This document shows, in pieces, positions 32,506-42,339 of a DNA stretch of 64,000 nucleotides. Under the pieces are notes generated by a model. It made no database searches. It saw only the letters and a list, made by a program, of their open reading frames with translations, and was not told where the DNA came from. How positions within the stretch are numbered: position 1 is the stretch's first letter; each line of letters starts with the position of its first letter. The stretch is from Halomarina pelagica (GTDB lineage: Archaea > Halobacteriota > Halobacteria > Halobacteriales > Haloarculaceae): the NCBI RefSeq assembly GCF_024228315.1, contig NZ_CP100457.1, positions 80,668 to 144,667 of the forward strand, in the 5' to 3' direction. The position numbers and the translations under genes are program-made.

Positions 32506-33327
32506 ATGACAGACGTACTCGTCGTTATCGGTGCCGGACAGATCGGCCAAGCTATCGCGCGGCGCGTCGGTACAGGCAAACATGTCCTCCTGGCAGACCT
32601 ACGCCGTGAGAACGCTGAAGCCGCGGCAGAAGTGATGAGAGACACCGGCTACGAAGTGAGCGTTTCGACGGTTGACGTGTCCGAACGTGAATCCGTGGAA
32701 GCGCTTGCCGAAGAGGCCACGGATCTCGGCGACGTAACCGGGCTCGTCCACGCCGCCGGTGTCTCCCCCTCACAGGCGTCAGTAGAGAGGATTTTCGACG
32801 TGGACCTGTACGGCACAGCGCTCGTGCTCGAAACGTTCGGCGATGTCATCGCCTCCGGAGGAACCGGTGTAGTCATCGCGTCGCAGTCCGGACACCGCCT
32901 CCCGCCGCTCACCGTCGAACAGAACGAGGCGTTGGCCACGACACCCGTCGAGGAACTCCTCGATCTCCCCTTCCTCCAACCCGTCGAGATAACGGATACG
33001 CTTCATGCCTACCAGCTCTCGAAGCGGGGGAACACCCAACGCGTGATGGCGGAAGCGGTTCGTTGGGGCGAGCGTGACGCGCGGATCAACTCGATCAGCC
33101 CAGGGATTATCATGACCCCTCTCGCCAGAGACGAACTCGACGGGCCCCGTGGCGAAGGGTATCGACGTATGATCGAGACGTCTACGGCTGGTCGCGCTGG
33201 CACACCGGACGAGGTGGCGAACGTCGCCGCTCTTCTCATGGGCCCGGATGGGGTGTTCATCACCGGCAGCGACTTTCTGATGGACGGTGGAGTGACCGCC
33301 TCCTACTGGTACGGCGAAGACGAATAG
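32506..33327 (+). CDS. Short-chain dehydrogenase/reductase
   Basis: 273 aa from ATG 32506 (the frame is open from 32440, but those residues are not SDR-like). The nucleotide motif is VVIGAGQIGQAIARR (7-21), and LLADLRR at 28-34 favours NAD or NADP choice by an acidic residue. Catalytic residues are Ser126/128, Tyr169 and Lys173 in YQLSKRG. PGIIMTPLARDEL is the usual post-catalytic loop. It is part of redox module 1. Confidence 0.9.
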   Translation: MTDVLVVIGAGQIGQAIARRVGTGKHVLLADLRRENAEAAAEVMRDTGYEVSVSTVDVSERESVEALAEEATDLGDVTGLVHAAGVSPSQASVERIFDVDLYGTALVLETFGDVIASGGTGVVIASQSGHRLPPLTVEQNEALATTPVEELLDLPFLQPVEITDTLHAYQLSKRGNTQRVMAEAVRWGERDARINSISPGIIMTPLARDELDGPRGEGYRRMIETSTAGRAGTPDEVANVAALLMGPDGVFITGSDFLMDGGVTASYWYGEDE

Positions 33328-33368
33328 CGCTGCGACCGAACTCGACACAGAACCTGACCCCATAAACG

Positions 33369-34220
33369 ATGTACACTGTCACCCTCAATAACGGCGTGGA
33401 GATGCCCATTCTGGGCTTCGGCACGTACCAGATAGATGACCTCGACATATGCGAGCGCAGCGTCTCCGAAGCGCTCGACACCGGGTATCGGCTCATCGAT
33501 ACCGCAGCGGCCTACGAAAACGAGGCGGCTGTCGGCGACGCCATCGAGAAGAGCGACGTCCCGCGAGAGGATGTCTTCGTCACGACGAAACTCTGGATTC
33601 AGGACGCCGGCTACGAGAACACGAAAGATGCGTTCGAGCGCTCGCTGGAACGACTCGGGCTCGATCACCTCGACTTATACTTGATCCACCAGCCCTTCGG
33701 CGACGTCCACGGTTCGTGGCGGGCGATGGAAGACCTCTACGACGAGGGGGCCGTCCGGGCGATTGGTGTCAGTAACTTCCACCCCGACCGCGTGATGGAC
33801 CTGATCGCCCACAACGACGTCACGCCAGCAGTGAACCAAATCGAAACCCACCCCTTCTACCAGCGCCGCGAGGACGCCGATTTCCTCGACGAACACGACG
33901 TCCAACACGAGTCCTGGGGGCCGTTCGCCGAAGGGAAGAACGACATTTTCCAGCACGACGCTCTCACCGACATCGGCGAGCAGTACGGAAAGACGCCCGC
34001 CCAGGTCGTGCTCCGCTGGCTGATACAGCGTGATATCGTCGCAATCCCGAAATCCGTCCACGAAGAGCGCATCACGGAGAACTTCGACGTCTTCGACTTC
34101 GAACTCAGCTCCGAGGATATGGACGCGATTGGAGAACTCGACGAGGACGAGAGTCAGTTCTTCAGTCACCGCGACCCGGAGATGGTGAAGCAACTGAGCG
34201 ATGTCGAATACGACATCTAA
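33369..34220 (+). CDS. Aldo/keto reductase (AKR, DkgA-like)
   Basis: 283 aa. The catalytic tetrad is Asp44, Tyr49, Lys74 and His107 ([21 protein letters not shown]), on a TIM-barrel scaffold with [13 protein letters not shown] and the NADPH-binding [13 protein letters not shown]. It reduces aldehydes or keto sugars with NADPH. It starts 41 nt after the SDR stop and is followed by a second HTH_10 gene. It is closely similar over its whole length to the gene at 50027. Confidence 0.92.
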   Translation: MYTVTLNNGVEMPILGFGTYQIDDLDICERSVSEALDTGYRLIDTAAAYENEAAVGDAIEKSDVPREDVFVTTKLWIQDAGYENTKDAFERSLERLGLDHLDLYLIHQPFGDVHGSWRAMEDLYDEGAVRAIGVSNFHPDRVMDLIAHNDVTPAVNQIETHPFYQRREDADFLDEHDVQHESWGPFAEGKNDIFQHDALTDIGEQYGKTPAQVVLRWLIQRDIVAIPKSVHEERITENFDVFDFELSSEDMDAIGELDEDESQFFSHRDPEMVKQLSDVEYDI

Positions 34221-34327
34221 CTGCCCGTAGCGTACGGGAGTCGGCTTCGACTCGTGTCCACTGAAACGCTGATTGACGATACGTCGCGTGTCGTCGCTTA
34301 ACTCCACCGAGAACCTAACCCCAGAAT

Positions 34328-35002
34328 ATGGCCATCACCGCCCAACAACACCTCAGCTCACCGGTGCTCCCGCTCGTGAGTATCGCCAAATACACGCGCT
34401 CGGACGAGATCGAGTGCATACAGGGACTCAATCTCCAACCGAATCTGCAACTGTTCATCGTCCAAATCGACGCCGAGGAGGATGTCTCCGAGGACGACCT
34501 CTCGATGCTGGACGAGGTCGTCGAGGCGACGCTGCTCGGCGAGTCAAGCGGGAAGGCGATTCTCAAGCTCACTGTCGAACTCGACGAGACGGTCGCGGGG
34601 GCGTTCGACGGGAGCACCGACGGTGCGCTCATGGACTCGATACTCGTCACGCCTGAGGGGTGGTTCGAGGAGAAGCTATTCAAGGACTACACCGCGATGT
34701 CCGAGTTCCAGACAACCTGCGAGGAGAACAACATCGACGTCGAAATCCTCTCCTTGACGCACGACTCGACGTCCTTCGAGGATGATTCGCCGTACGGGTT
34801 GACCGAGCGCCAACACGAAGCGCTGACACTCGCCCTCTCGCGCGGCTACTATGAACGCCCCCGCCAGGTCACCACCGAGGAACTCGCTGACGAGCTCGGT
34901 ATCTCGCAGCCGTCTATGTCCGATTTGCTCCGTCGGGGGGAGCGTCAGCTCCTCACCGCCACGCTCGACACGCGTGGATACATAAACGCGCTTTCTAAAT
35001 AG
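34328..35002 (+). CDS. HTH_10 regulator, redox module 1, second copy
   Basis: 224 aa. It starts MAITAQQHLSSPVLPLVSIA. The C-terminal LTERQHEALTLALSRGYYER then LADELGISQPSMSDLLRRGE is the HTH_10 domain. It lies between the two aldo/keto reductase genes of module 1. It is a clear paralog of 30105 and 49297 by the SxxLPLVSI opening and the common C-terminus. Confidence 0.87.
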   Translation: MAITAQQHLSSPVLPLVSIAKYTRSDEIECIQGLNLQPNLQLFIVQIDAEEDVSEDDLSMLDEVVEATLLGESSGKAILKLTVELDETVAGAFDGSTDGALMDSILVTPEGWFEEKLFKDYTAMSEFQTTCEENNIDVEILSLTHDSTSFEDDSPYGLTERQHEALTLALSRGYYERPRQVTTEELADELGISQPSMSDLLRRGERQLLTATLDTRGYINALSK

Positions 35003-35049
35003 CGTCGAAGGTAAGCGACTCACGTTCTTCATTTCAAACGAGATCGACC

Positions 35050-36045
35050 ATGGAATACACGACACTCGGTTCGACCGGGATGGAGGTCAGCCGGATCTGC
35101 CTCGGCTGCATGAGCTTCGGCGTCCAGAACGACATGCACGACTGGATTCTCGACGAGGACGACTCACGGGAAATCATCGAGCGGGCAATCGACCTCGGGA
35201 TCAACTTCTTCGATACGGCGAACGCGTACTCGATGGGCGAATCCGAGCGAATTCTCGGAACCGTCCTCGACGATTACGACCGCGACGAACAGGTCGTCGC
35301 CACGAAAGGCTACTTCCCGACGAACTTCTTCTCGGGCGAGGACGAACCCCATCCGAACGCGTCGGGTCTCTCACGGAAAGCCATCGAACAGGAACTTCAG
35401 AACTCCCTCGACCGCCTCGGCATGGAGACGGTGGATCTCTACCAAATCCACCGCTGGGACTACAACACCCCCATTGAACAGACGTTGCGCGCTCTCGACG
35501 ACGCAGTCCGCCGTGGCCAGACCCGTTACATCGGCGCGTCGTCGATGTACGCGTATCAGTTTGCGGAGGCGCTCTACACGAGCGACAGGCTTGGTCTCGA
35601 ACGGTTCGTGACGATGCAGGACCACTACAACCTCACCTACCGCGAGGAGGAACGCGAGATGCACTCGCTCTGTGAGAAGGAAGATATCGGTGTGATTCCG
35701 TGGAGTCCGCTGGCGCAGGGCTACCTCACTCGTCCGCACGAGGAGATGACGGCGACGACGCGTGGCGAAGAATTGACCGAACGCCACCAAGAGTATCGGG
35801 CCGGTGGCGGTCCGAAAGTCAACGAACGAGTCGAGGAACTGGCTGAGGAAAAGGGCGTGAAGATGGCCCAGATTTCGCTGGCATGGCTGCTCCATCAGGA
35901 CGCTGTGGACGCGCCAATCGTGGGAACGACCAGCGTCGAGCACCTAGAAGACGCCGTCGAGGCGCTGGATATCGACCTGTCGGATTCGGACCTCGAGTAT
36001 CTCGAAGAACCGTACGAACCCCTGCCGGTTGCGGGTCACGAGTAG
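35050..36045 (+). CDS. Aldo/keto reductase (YajO/Tas-like)
   Basis: 331 aa. The tetrad is Asp55, Tyr60, Lys86 and His134 (FFDTANAYS, VVATKGYF, IHRWD). The C-terminal cofactor region contains DAPIVGTTSVEHLEDAVEAL. Family members reduce aldehydes with NADPH. It starts 47 nt after the regulator. The last residues (LPVAGHE) are shorter than in the paralog at 51019, and a transposase pseudogene begins 46 nt further on, so its end may have been trimmed by insertion. Confidence 0.92.
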   Translation: MEYTTLGSTGMEVSRICLGCMSFGVQNDMHDWILDEDDSREIIERAIDLGINFFDTANAYSMGESERILGTVLDDYDRDEQVVATKGYFPTNFFSGEDEPHPNASGLSRKAIEQELQNSLDRLGMETVDLYQIHRWDYNTPIEQTLRALDDAVRRGQTRYIGASSMYAYQFAEALYTSDRLGLERFVTMQDHYNLTYREEEREMHSLCEKEDIGVIPWSPLAQGYLTRPHEEMTATTRGEELTERHQEYRAGGGPKVNERVEELAEEKGVKMAQISLAWLLHQDAVDAPIVGTTSVEHLEDAVEALDIDLSDSDLEYLEEPYEPLPVAGHE

Positions 36046-36091
36046 CTGCTCAAGGCTTCTGGGCGTCCTCGATTACGATTATCTCATTAGA

Positions 36092-37680
36092 ATGGTATCC
36101 CGGGGCCAACGGTTGACTGACGCATTCGTCGCTGCTCTCGAACTCTGCAAACACCTTCGTGAAGGAACGGATCTCTGTACCGCATTCACCGATCTCAGAC
36201 TTCAAATCGAGACACTTGAGGACAGGTATCCAGCATGGCATCCCGCGTCGTACTCGTTTCACGGGATGCTCAAGCTCTTCTTCTATCGGGAAGTTACGGG
36301 CGACAGTTATCGGTCGCTCACACGTCACCCGGAACTCGCCGACGTATTCGATCTCGAACGAATTCCTGATGAATCAGTTCTCTCGCGGGCATGGCGCAAC
36401 CGCTTCGATGACGATGTTCGAGGATACATCACCGCCAGCGCTCACCTCTTAGTCAGGGAGGTCTACAACGAGGACCTCGCTGTTCCAGAAGTCCGACCAC
36501 TGGAGGAAGTCAGAAGATCGCCCGAGAGTGGTTCTGAAGCGCCTGAAGCGACTAGCGAGTTCTCTGAAAAAGAGATTTTCCGAACCACGCGCCTCGCTCG
36601 TAAGCATGGATTCGGTCCGTTCGACTCCCGGAGAGCTCACAACGCGACGTACGAAGATACGCGATTCTTCGAGCTTCAGACGTTCATTGGAATGGTCGGT
36701 TGTGGCACTCCGCAAGGCGCGGCTCGGTTCAAATTCCGTCGAGGAAAAGAATACAGTCCCCACGGAGACACGCACCTCCGCGCAGTCAAACAATTTGACT
36801 CGGAGAGATTACTTGAAGGATTTCAGCAGGCGACAGAACGACTCCTCTCGGTGATCCAATCGGAGTCCGCGTTTCGCCGTCCAGTCACCGTAGCGATTGA
36901 CATCACGACTATTCGCTACTTCGGTAACGTGGAGGGAATGCCGATGGTCAGTGGGACGAAAGACGGCGAGGGAAAAGCATTCAAATTTTCGACTCTTTCG
37001 ATTGTCGGGTGGAATATCCCTCTCATTCTGGCTGTCGAGCCCGTCCGTGAGAGTTCCCCGTGGGACGAGAACCCGCCAAACCGGATTCATCGTGTAGTTC
37101 GACGACTCGTTCGACGCGCACAGGAGCACGTACCGATTGAGATGGTACTGTGCGACCGAGAGTTTGACGCGAAAGCGGTGTACTAGACGCTCTCGAACCT
37201 CGATGTGAACTATCTCATCCCGAAACGCATCCACAGTGACGAGCGGGAGGCTATCGAGACGATGGACGAGAATGGACAGGAGGTCGCCGTTGAATCGGCG
37301 ACTGTCCATGTCGATCATGGGTCGCACGCGATGCAGTTTCTGTACGTTCCCTCAACGAAAGGGGAAGGAACAGCGGTCTTTGCGACGAATCTCTCAGTCG
37401 AGCCAGACGAGGTTGAGACGTTCACTCGTCGGTACAGCCGCCGCTGGCAGATCGAGAACGAGTATAAGAGTATCAAGAACGACTTTCTGGCGAAGACGTC
37501 TTCCAAGGATTACCGCGTAAGGCGTTCTACTTCGTGTTCGCGGTGTTGCTGCACAACATCTGGCGGTTCACTGATTTCCTGTTGAAGGCAGGTGTCGGCG
37601 GAGAGATGGACTATGCCCCGATTCTGACGGCTGGTGAGTGTGTCGAGTTGGTTTGCTCGGCACTTATCCCACCTGACTAG
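36092..37680 (+). pseudogene. IS4-like DDE transposase, broken
   Basis: It starts MVSRGQRLTDAFVAALELCK. The DDE residues lie in VAIDITTIRYFG, LCDREFDAKAV and the IS4 signature YSRRWQIENEYKSIK. An in-frame TAG at 37184-37186 cuts the frame after CDREFDAKAVY. A one-base shift near 37520 separates SSKDYRV from the final AFYFVFAVLLHNIWRFTDFL. No terminal inverted repeats were recognised. It is related to the intact transposase at 52975. Confidence 0.75.
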
Positions 37681-38016
37681 CGCTTAACGCCGACTCAGAT
37701 CGCCTATCGTGAGTGGCAACACTTTGTGAGAGGTCGAATTTTAGACTGTTTTCGCGCATTCGATGGCATATCTCCAAGTGTGTTAATTGATACCCCACCA
37801 ATGTGGGCCATTCAATTCACGATAAGTCCCGTAAACACGCGAAAATAGCGCATCCTCCGAAACTGTGGACCTCGCTGTTCGAGAGGTTAGTATAGCGCCA
37901 TATAGTTTATAATGAATCTCTACTCTTTCGTTGGAAATGGCTATGTAGTATGTTGTGCCAGCCCCCACAACTCACCCAACAAAAGTATTAATAGAACATC
38001 AGAATAACCCTCACCC
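37681..38016. other. Intergenic stretch with repeat and integrase promoter
   Basis: It contains the 25-bp repeat at 37851-37875, and AT-rich sequence with TATA-like AGTATTAATAG near 37984 that serves the mini-ORF/integrase pair. No gene is evident. Confidence 0.45.
37851..37875. repeat. 25-bp repeat shared with 29930-29954
   Basis: It begins CATCCTCCGAAACTGTGGAC, exact over 25 bp and in the same orientation as at 29930. The two copies bracket redox module 1 and the broken transposase. Confidence 0.6.
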
Positions 38017-38103
38017 GTGAAAACCGACGACACAGAATCACCCCAGAAGAGAGCGAGCAGGCTTCTCCGGCGGGATTACAGCGGAACTGACGGGGGTCAA
38101 TGA
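38017..38103 (+). CDS. 28-aa leader ORF coupled to the integrase gene
   Basis: GTG 38017 lies about 25 nt after AGTATTAATAG. It encodes KTDDTESPQKRASRLLRRDY and ends in TGA overlapping the integrase ATG (ATGA). The overlap suggests translational coupling; it could regulate integrase synthesis or be a small excision factor. Confidence 0.4.
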   Translation: MKTDDTESPQKRASRLLRRDYSGTDGGQ

Positions 38104-39380
38104 CGGGGGAGTACCGCTGGAGCCAGCAGTCGCTGGCGGATCTCCAGTATCTCTACTGGCGGGATATCGCACCCGACCGGGAGGCCGACGGATTCAATCC
38201 CGAGACAGAGCGTCCGTCGTACCAGTGGCTCGTCGAACACGGCTTCGGCGGGATTCAGTACGCGCTGCGCGAGCACCACGACCTCACAGTGAAGGAGTTC
38301 TTCGTCGACGTCGTCGGCATCCCGGACGACCAGCAGGGGTTTGTATGGCCCACGGAAGATGAGGCAACGCAGCAGGCACTGGCGAGCTTCCTCGACCGAC
38401 TCCGCCACCGCCAGGGTCGGACCGAGTCACGTGTTCGAACCGTTCGGTCGCACCTCGCGAAGTACGTCCGGGCGTACCGTGACGTCCACGGGCACGCACG
38501 TCTGCTCGAGCAGCTGGGCGACACGAGTGCGCGGCCCGCGGAGATCCAGCGGGTGCTCGCCGCGATGGATGCCGTCGGCACTGCCCTCGGGACCGACGCC
38601 TCCCGGCTTGAGTACCTCGGGGACGTCCAGCGGTTCTACCGCCACCTGCAGAACCGAGGCCACGCCGCCTACAATCCCCTCGCGAACGCCAGCGAGGAGT
38701 TCGGCTGGGAACGCTCGGAACCGGACAACCCCACGCTTACGGCCGCAGACGTTCGTGCCCTGTATCAGGCGGCCGAAACCACTGAGGAGCGACTCGTCAT
38801 CGTCGGCCTCGCCGCGTGGGGATTGCGGCCCGCCGAATTGACGGCCCTCTCTGTCTCCCAGGTAACGCTCGATCCCGATGACCCGCATCTCACGTTCGAC
38901 GACCGCAAGAACGGGCCCGGAACGGTCGCCCTCATCTACGGCCTTGACGTTCTTGCCGATCGCGTCGACGAACTCGACGATAGTGACGAGGACACTCCCG
39001 AGTGGAACGGCTACCTCTTTCCCTCGCAGCGCTCGTCGACGGGCCACATCGCGCAGGGAACGCTCCGGTCGCGGTTCGACACCCTCGCTACCCGCGCCGA
39101 GGTGACCGTCGACGGCCGCGCACCGACGCCGAAGATGGGGCGTCGGTTCTGGTACGCAACGTACACGCGCGCGACCGCCGCCATCCTCGAGTCGCTCCAG
39201 GCGGTCGCCGACGACCAAGGGAGCACAAGCCCCGAGGTCGTCCTCCGCAACTACCTCTCCGAGGAACGTCGCCGAGCACTGCGCCGCCAGTTCATGCGAG
39301 CCCGTCTATCCAACGCATTCACTAGCCGTCCTGATAGCCAGTCATCATCGCCAACTCACTCGATCATGACTCACCGCTAA
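38100..39380 (+). CDS. Tyrosine recombinase/integrase
   Basis: 426 aa. An N-terminal SAM-like domain (about 85-210) is followed by the catalytic domain. GLAAWGLRPAELTALSVSQV carries the first catalytic Arg. KMGRRFWYATYTRATA occupies the HxLRH box but lacks the expected His. VVLRNYLSEERRRAL carries the presumed nucleophile Tyr. The His is often degenerate in haloarchaeal XerC/D-like plasmid recombinases. It probably resolves or integrates the replicon. It is translationally coupled to a 28-aa ORF and GC-richer than its neighbours. No att duplication was found. Confidence 0.8.
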   Translation: MTGEYRWSQQSLADLQYLYWRDIAPDREADGFNPETERPSYQWLVEHGFGGIQYALREHHDLTVKEFFVDVVGIPDDQQGFVWPTEDEATQQALASFLDRLRHRQGRTESRVRTVRSHLAKYVRAYRDVHGHARLLEQLGDTSARPAEIQRVLAAMDAVGTALGTDASRLEYLGDVQRFYRHLQNRGHAAYNPLANASEEFGWERSEPDNPTLTAADVRALYQAAETTEERLVIVGLAAWGLRPAELTALSVSQVTLDPDDPHLTFDDRKNGPGTVALIYGLDVLADRVDELDDSDEDTPEWNGYLFPSQRSSTGHIAQGTLRSRFDTLATRAEVTVDGRAPTPKMGRRFWYATYTRATAAILESLQAVADDQGSTSPEVVLRNYLSEERRRALRRQFMRARLSNAFTSRPDSQSSSPTHSIMTHR

Positions 39381-39536
39381 CCTTTTGACATGGAATGTAC
39401 CGCATACCAGAATATCAAAAACGCTCTGGCATTACATCGATACTCTTGCAATGGTTATCCAGGCGGTCGCTCAAGAAGCGGTGTTACCATTCTCATTAAC
39501 AAAATGGGATGCGTGTGAGGTACACGGTGGACGACC

Positions 39537-39836
39537 ATGACACTGTTTGAGCTGACCGGATTTCAGCGCGACTTGCTGTGGGTGATCGCTGGCTTTGACC
39601 AGCCCTCGGGCCAGCAACTCAAAACGGAGCTCGAAGCACACACAGATCGTGAGATCACCCATGGGCGATTGTATCCCAACCTCGATACGCTCGTCAATCG
39701 GGGGTACGTCGAGAAGGGACAGATCGATCGCCGAACGAACTACTACGAACTCTCGGAGGAGGGCCAGGAGGCGCTTGCCGCGCGCCATGACTGGGAAGAC
39801 GACTACCTCCCATTTACCACCTCCCCGTCAACATAA
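39537..39836 (+). CDS. PadR family transcriptional regulator
   Basis: 99 aa. LTGFQRDLLWVIAGFDQPSG then ELEAHTDREITHGRLYPNLD and VEKGQIDRRTNYYELSEEGQ give the PadR winged helix (GRLYP box, wing with two strands). It is a single gene between the recombinase and the tnpB element. Ligand unknown. Confidence 0.85.
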   Translation: MTLFELTGFQRDLLWVIAGFDQPSGQQLKTELEAHTDREITHGRLYPNLDTLVNRGYVEKGQIDRRTNYYELSEEGQEALAARHDWEDDYLPFTTSPST

Positions 39837-39908
39837 TATACAACAGCACCGCTCATATTCCGGGACTCTGCAGCAGCATCATGTCCAGCAGTCAGCGGCC
39901 AGCGTGAA

Positions 39909-41138
39909 CTACCCCGCCCTGCTCGGCCTGACGGCCTCGCTGAGGACGGGGCTTCCTGTTTCTACGACGCGCTTTGCAGACACCGAATGGGTGTCCGTAG
40001 GGAGCGCAGTCTCCGCAGGCATTGAATCGGGGTGAACCACCCCTACTTGATCGAGTCCGCGTGACAGGATGTTGTACGCCGCGTTGAGGTCCCTGTCCGC
40101 TTCGAACCCGCATGACGGGCATGAGTGTTCGCGGACCCACAGCGGTTTGTCGGTCGAAACGCCACACTCGGAACACTCCTTCGTCGTCCCGCGTGGGTCG
40201 ACGGCGACGAAGTGCGTTCCTTCCCGCTCGCACTTGTATTCGAGCATCCGGAGGAACGTGCCCCACGCCGCTCCGGCGCGGTTTCGTGAGTTCGACGGGA
40301 GTTCCATCAGACCCTTCGCGTCGAGATCTTCGACCGCTACGAGGTCGTACTCCCGAGCGTAGTAGTTCGAGAGCTTGTGCAGGAAGTCGCGGTGCTTTCG
40401 CTTCAGGTCGGCGTGACGGCGGGCTACTACGCGCTGTTGCTTGCGGTAGTTCACCGAACCGTGTTCCTTCCGCGAGAGATCGCGCTGTGCGCGTTCCAAC
40501 CGCTCGCGTTCCTCGGAAAGATCGGGACCTTCGACGGCGGTTCCGTCGCTGTCGTGGGCGTACTTCAGAATCCCCACGTCGATCCCGACACACTGCTCGG
40601 GATTCTCGGGCTTCGGTGGTGCGTCGTTCTCGGTTTCGATCCCGAGGACGGCGAACCACTCGCCGGTCGGTTCCTGCTTCACGACGACCTCCTTGATCGT
40701 GGCGTCGTCGGGAACCTCGCGGTGGTAGACCAACGGAACATCGCCGATTTTGGAAAGAGAGAGTACAGGCCGACCGCTCGTGTTGTTGAGCTTGAAGCCG
40801 GTTTGACTGTACTTGATCGAGCGATATTCCTGCGGGGCTTTCCACTTGAGTTCGCCGACGCGGTAGCCGTTGTCCTTCCGTCCCTTCAGCGTCGAGAGGT
40901 TGTCGTACAACCGCTGAACGACTTTCTGAAGGACCTTCGAGTGAACGTCCTTCAGGTCGGTCCACTCGCGTTTGAGGTCGGGAAGGAGCGACTGTTCGGA
41001 GTAGGCGGAGGTTCCGTCTACTCGGTTGAGCCGGTGAAGGAAGTGATTGTAGACCTGCCGGCAGGTATCGACGGTCCACGCTAACCGCTCGTGGAGTTCG
41101 TCGGTCGGTTTGAGCCGATACCTGTAGTTGTAGCGCAT
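39909..41138 (-). CDS. tnpB: TnpB RNA-guided nuclease
   Basis: 409 aa. The RuvC-like site is Asp187 (GIDVGIL), Glu270 (VAVEDLD) and Asp348/350 (EADRDLNAAYNI). The zinc ribbon is Cys322, Cys325, Cys340 and Cys343 (ECSECG, CPSCG). The N-terminal YRLKPTDELHERLAWTVDTC is the usual haloarchaeal opening. TnpB cleaves DNA next to a short target motif, guided by RNA from its own 3' end. The residues are intact, so it may be active. The long minus ORF in another frame is a shadow. Confidence 0.93.
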   Translation of the reverse strand: MRYNYRYRLKPTDELHERLAWTVDTCRQVYNHFLHRLNRVDGTSAYSEQSLLPDLKREWTDLKDVHSKVLQKVVQRLYDNLSTLKGRKDNGYRVGELKWKAPQEYRSIKYSQTGFKLNNTSGRPVLSLSKIGDVPLVYHREVPDDATIKEVVVKQEPTGEWFAVLGIETENDAPPKPENPEQCVGIDVGILKYAHDSDGTAVEGPDLSEERERLERAQRDLSRKEHGSVNYRKQQRVVARRHADLKRKHRDFLHKLSNYYAREYDLVAVEDLDAKGLMELPSNSRNRAGAAWGTFLRMLEYKCEREGTHFVAVDPRGTTKECSECGVSTDKPLWVREHSCPSCGFEADRDLNAAYNILSRGLDQVGVVHPDSMPAETALPTDTHSVSAKRVVETGSPVLSEAVRPSRAG

Positions 41139-41147
41139 AACTGTGGC

Positions 41148-41300
41148 CTACTCGCCTGAATCGGCGTCGGGTTCGGAGACGCGGACGACCTTCACGTTCG
41201 CTCCGATCCATCGCTTCGGGACGAGAACGTGCGCTCCATTTCCGACGGGGCGAACGTCTCGGTCGAGGACTTCGTAGCCCTCGATTTCGTGCCGATCCAT
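41148..41300 (-). CDS. DUF2080 family transposon-encoded protein
   Basis: 50 aa from ATG 41300: MDRHEIEGYEVLDRDVRPVG, then NGAHVLVPKRWIGANVKVVR. This small AbrB-like protein is found directly upstream of tnpB in many haloarchaeal IS605-type elements. Its stop lies 9 nt before the tnpB start. Probable regulator or accessory factor. Confidence 0.8.
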   Translation of the reverse strand: MDRHEIEGYEVLDRDVRPVGNGAHVLVPKRWIGANVKVVRVSEPDADSGE

Positions 41301-41450
41301 TAACTCTGTATATACTCTGTTGCAACTTAAGTCTACCGAATCGTGGGCCTGCGGGCTTGCTACCGAACACGTTTGAGAACTGTGCGGCGCTGTATCCCCT
41401 CCCTACGACCTCGCTTCGCTCGGTCGTTGAGGAAGGGGCCTTAGCGCCTC

Positions 41451-42339
41451 GATTTAGGTAACACAGGTGGGGGGAGTACGAGAGGTGACTGCTACGCCCT
41501 CGTACGATCGCAGTAGTTACGATCAATTGACATAGTAGTATCGATCTCCAGTGACACCCCGCCTCAGTCGTCGTGATAGTCTCGAATTTCTATCATAAAA
41601 GGCCACGATTGAGCGACCTCGTTCTCGTGAAAGCCGGCGAGACCGACGAGCGCTATCTGTTCCTCGTCCGGAAGACGGACGCGAAACGAGTGTTTGACGC
41701 AATCACATTGTCTCCCCTTGCACCGACTGAGAGGACGGCTCTAAGCGCATCAATGACACGGGAGTAGACCCTCTACTGCCGCTGAGACGGACGGGTTCCC
41801 GGTCGACCGGTGACCGTTGTTCCGTATTGCACGAGGCGGCAACCCTGACAGGATGCTCCAGCGCGTCAGCGACGTGCTCGCGGCGTTCACACCGGATTTC
41901 GTAGGTCCTCATCCGGAGCACGCTGACCGTTGGCCATCGCTTGATGCGACACTTGCCGATTGCTGTAGCGCCGACGACCGCACCTCGATCTTGACACCGT
42001 TGCTCCCCAGCTCGCTCTTCCGCGGCGACCCCCCGGCGACGAGTGAATGGGATGTCCTTGTTATCCTATCGTTGACGGAAGCAATGATCAGATTGCTTCC
42101 GCGTACGCGCGTCAGATCATAACCGCTGCCAGCTCGCCCAACTCGTCGATGTCTACGTCCCTGCTAGCGATTCTTGCTCGATAGAGGGCGACTCTGTGAA
42201 CGCAATCCCAAGACAAATCTAAGAGGAGCCACTATGCAGAACGACGATTCTAGACTGCCAACAGAATCAAGAACGGGAGTATCAAGAACGCATTAACACC
42301 CGTCTAGACCAACAATTAGGTGCACTACATTCCAGCTAG
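41451..42339. other. 900-bp region with gene remnants only
   Basis: The frame at 41573-41767 (LSDLVLVKAGETDERYLFLV) and that at 41817-42122 (PSLDATLADCCSADDRTSIL) look partly coding but lack recognisable families and good starts. They are probably 3' remnants of lost genes. The rest shows nothing. Confidence 0.35.

Larger units (their letters stand above)
39900..41450 (-). mobile_element. IS200/IS605-type element (tnpB + DUF2080 gene)
   Basis: It contains tnpB and a small upstream gene but no tnpA, so it is probably non-autonomous. The right end at about 39900 has the hairpin-forming tract around CGGCCTGACGGCCTCG and TTCAC after the tnpB stop on the minus strand. The left end near 41400 has a hairpin (CGACC..GGTCG around CTCGCTTCGCTC). 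Exact ends are approximate. The omega-RNA should overlap the tnpB 3' end. Confidence 0.65.

Noticed and set aside
38427..39218. Minus-strand ORF of 263 codons opposite the integrase
   Set aside because: Antisense shadow; the integrase frame has catalytic Arg and Tyr motifs.
39892..41526. Minus-strand ORF of 544 codons over tnpB
   Set aside because: Same strand but wrong frame. The product is Arg/Ser-rich nonsense, whereas the tnpB frame has all catalytic motifs.
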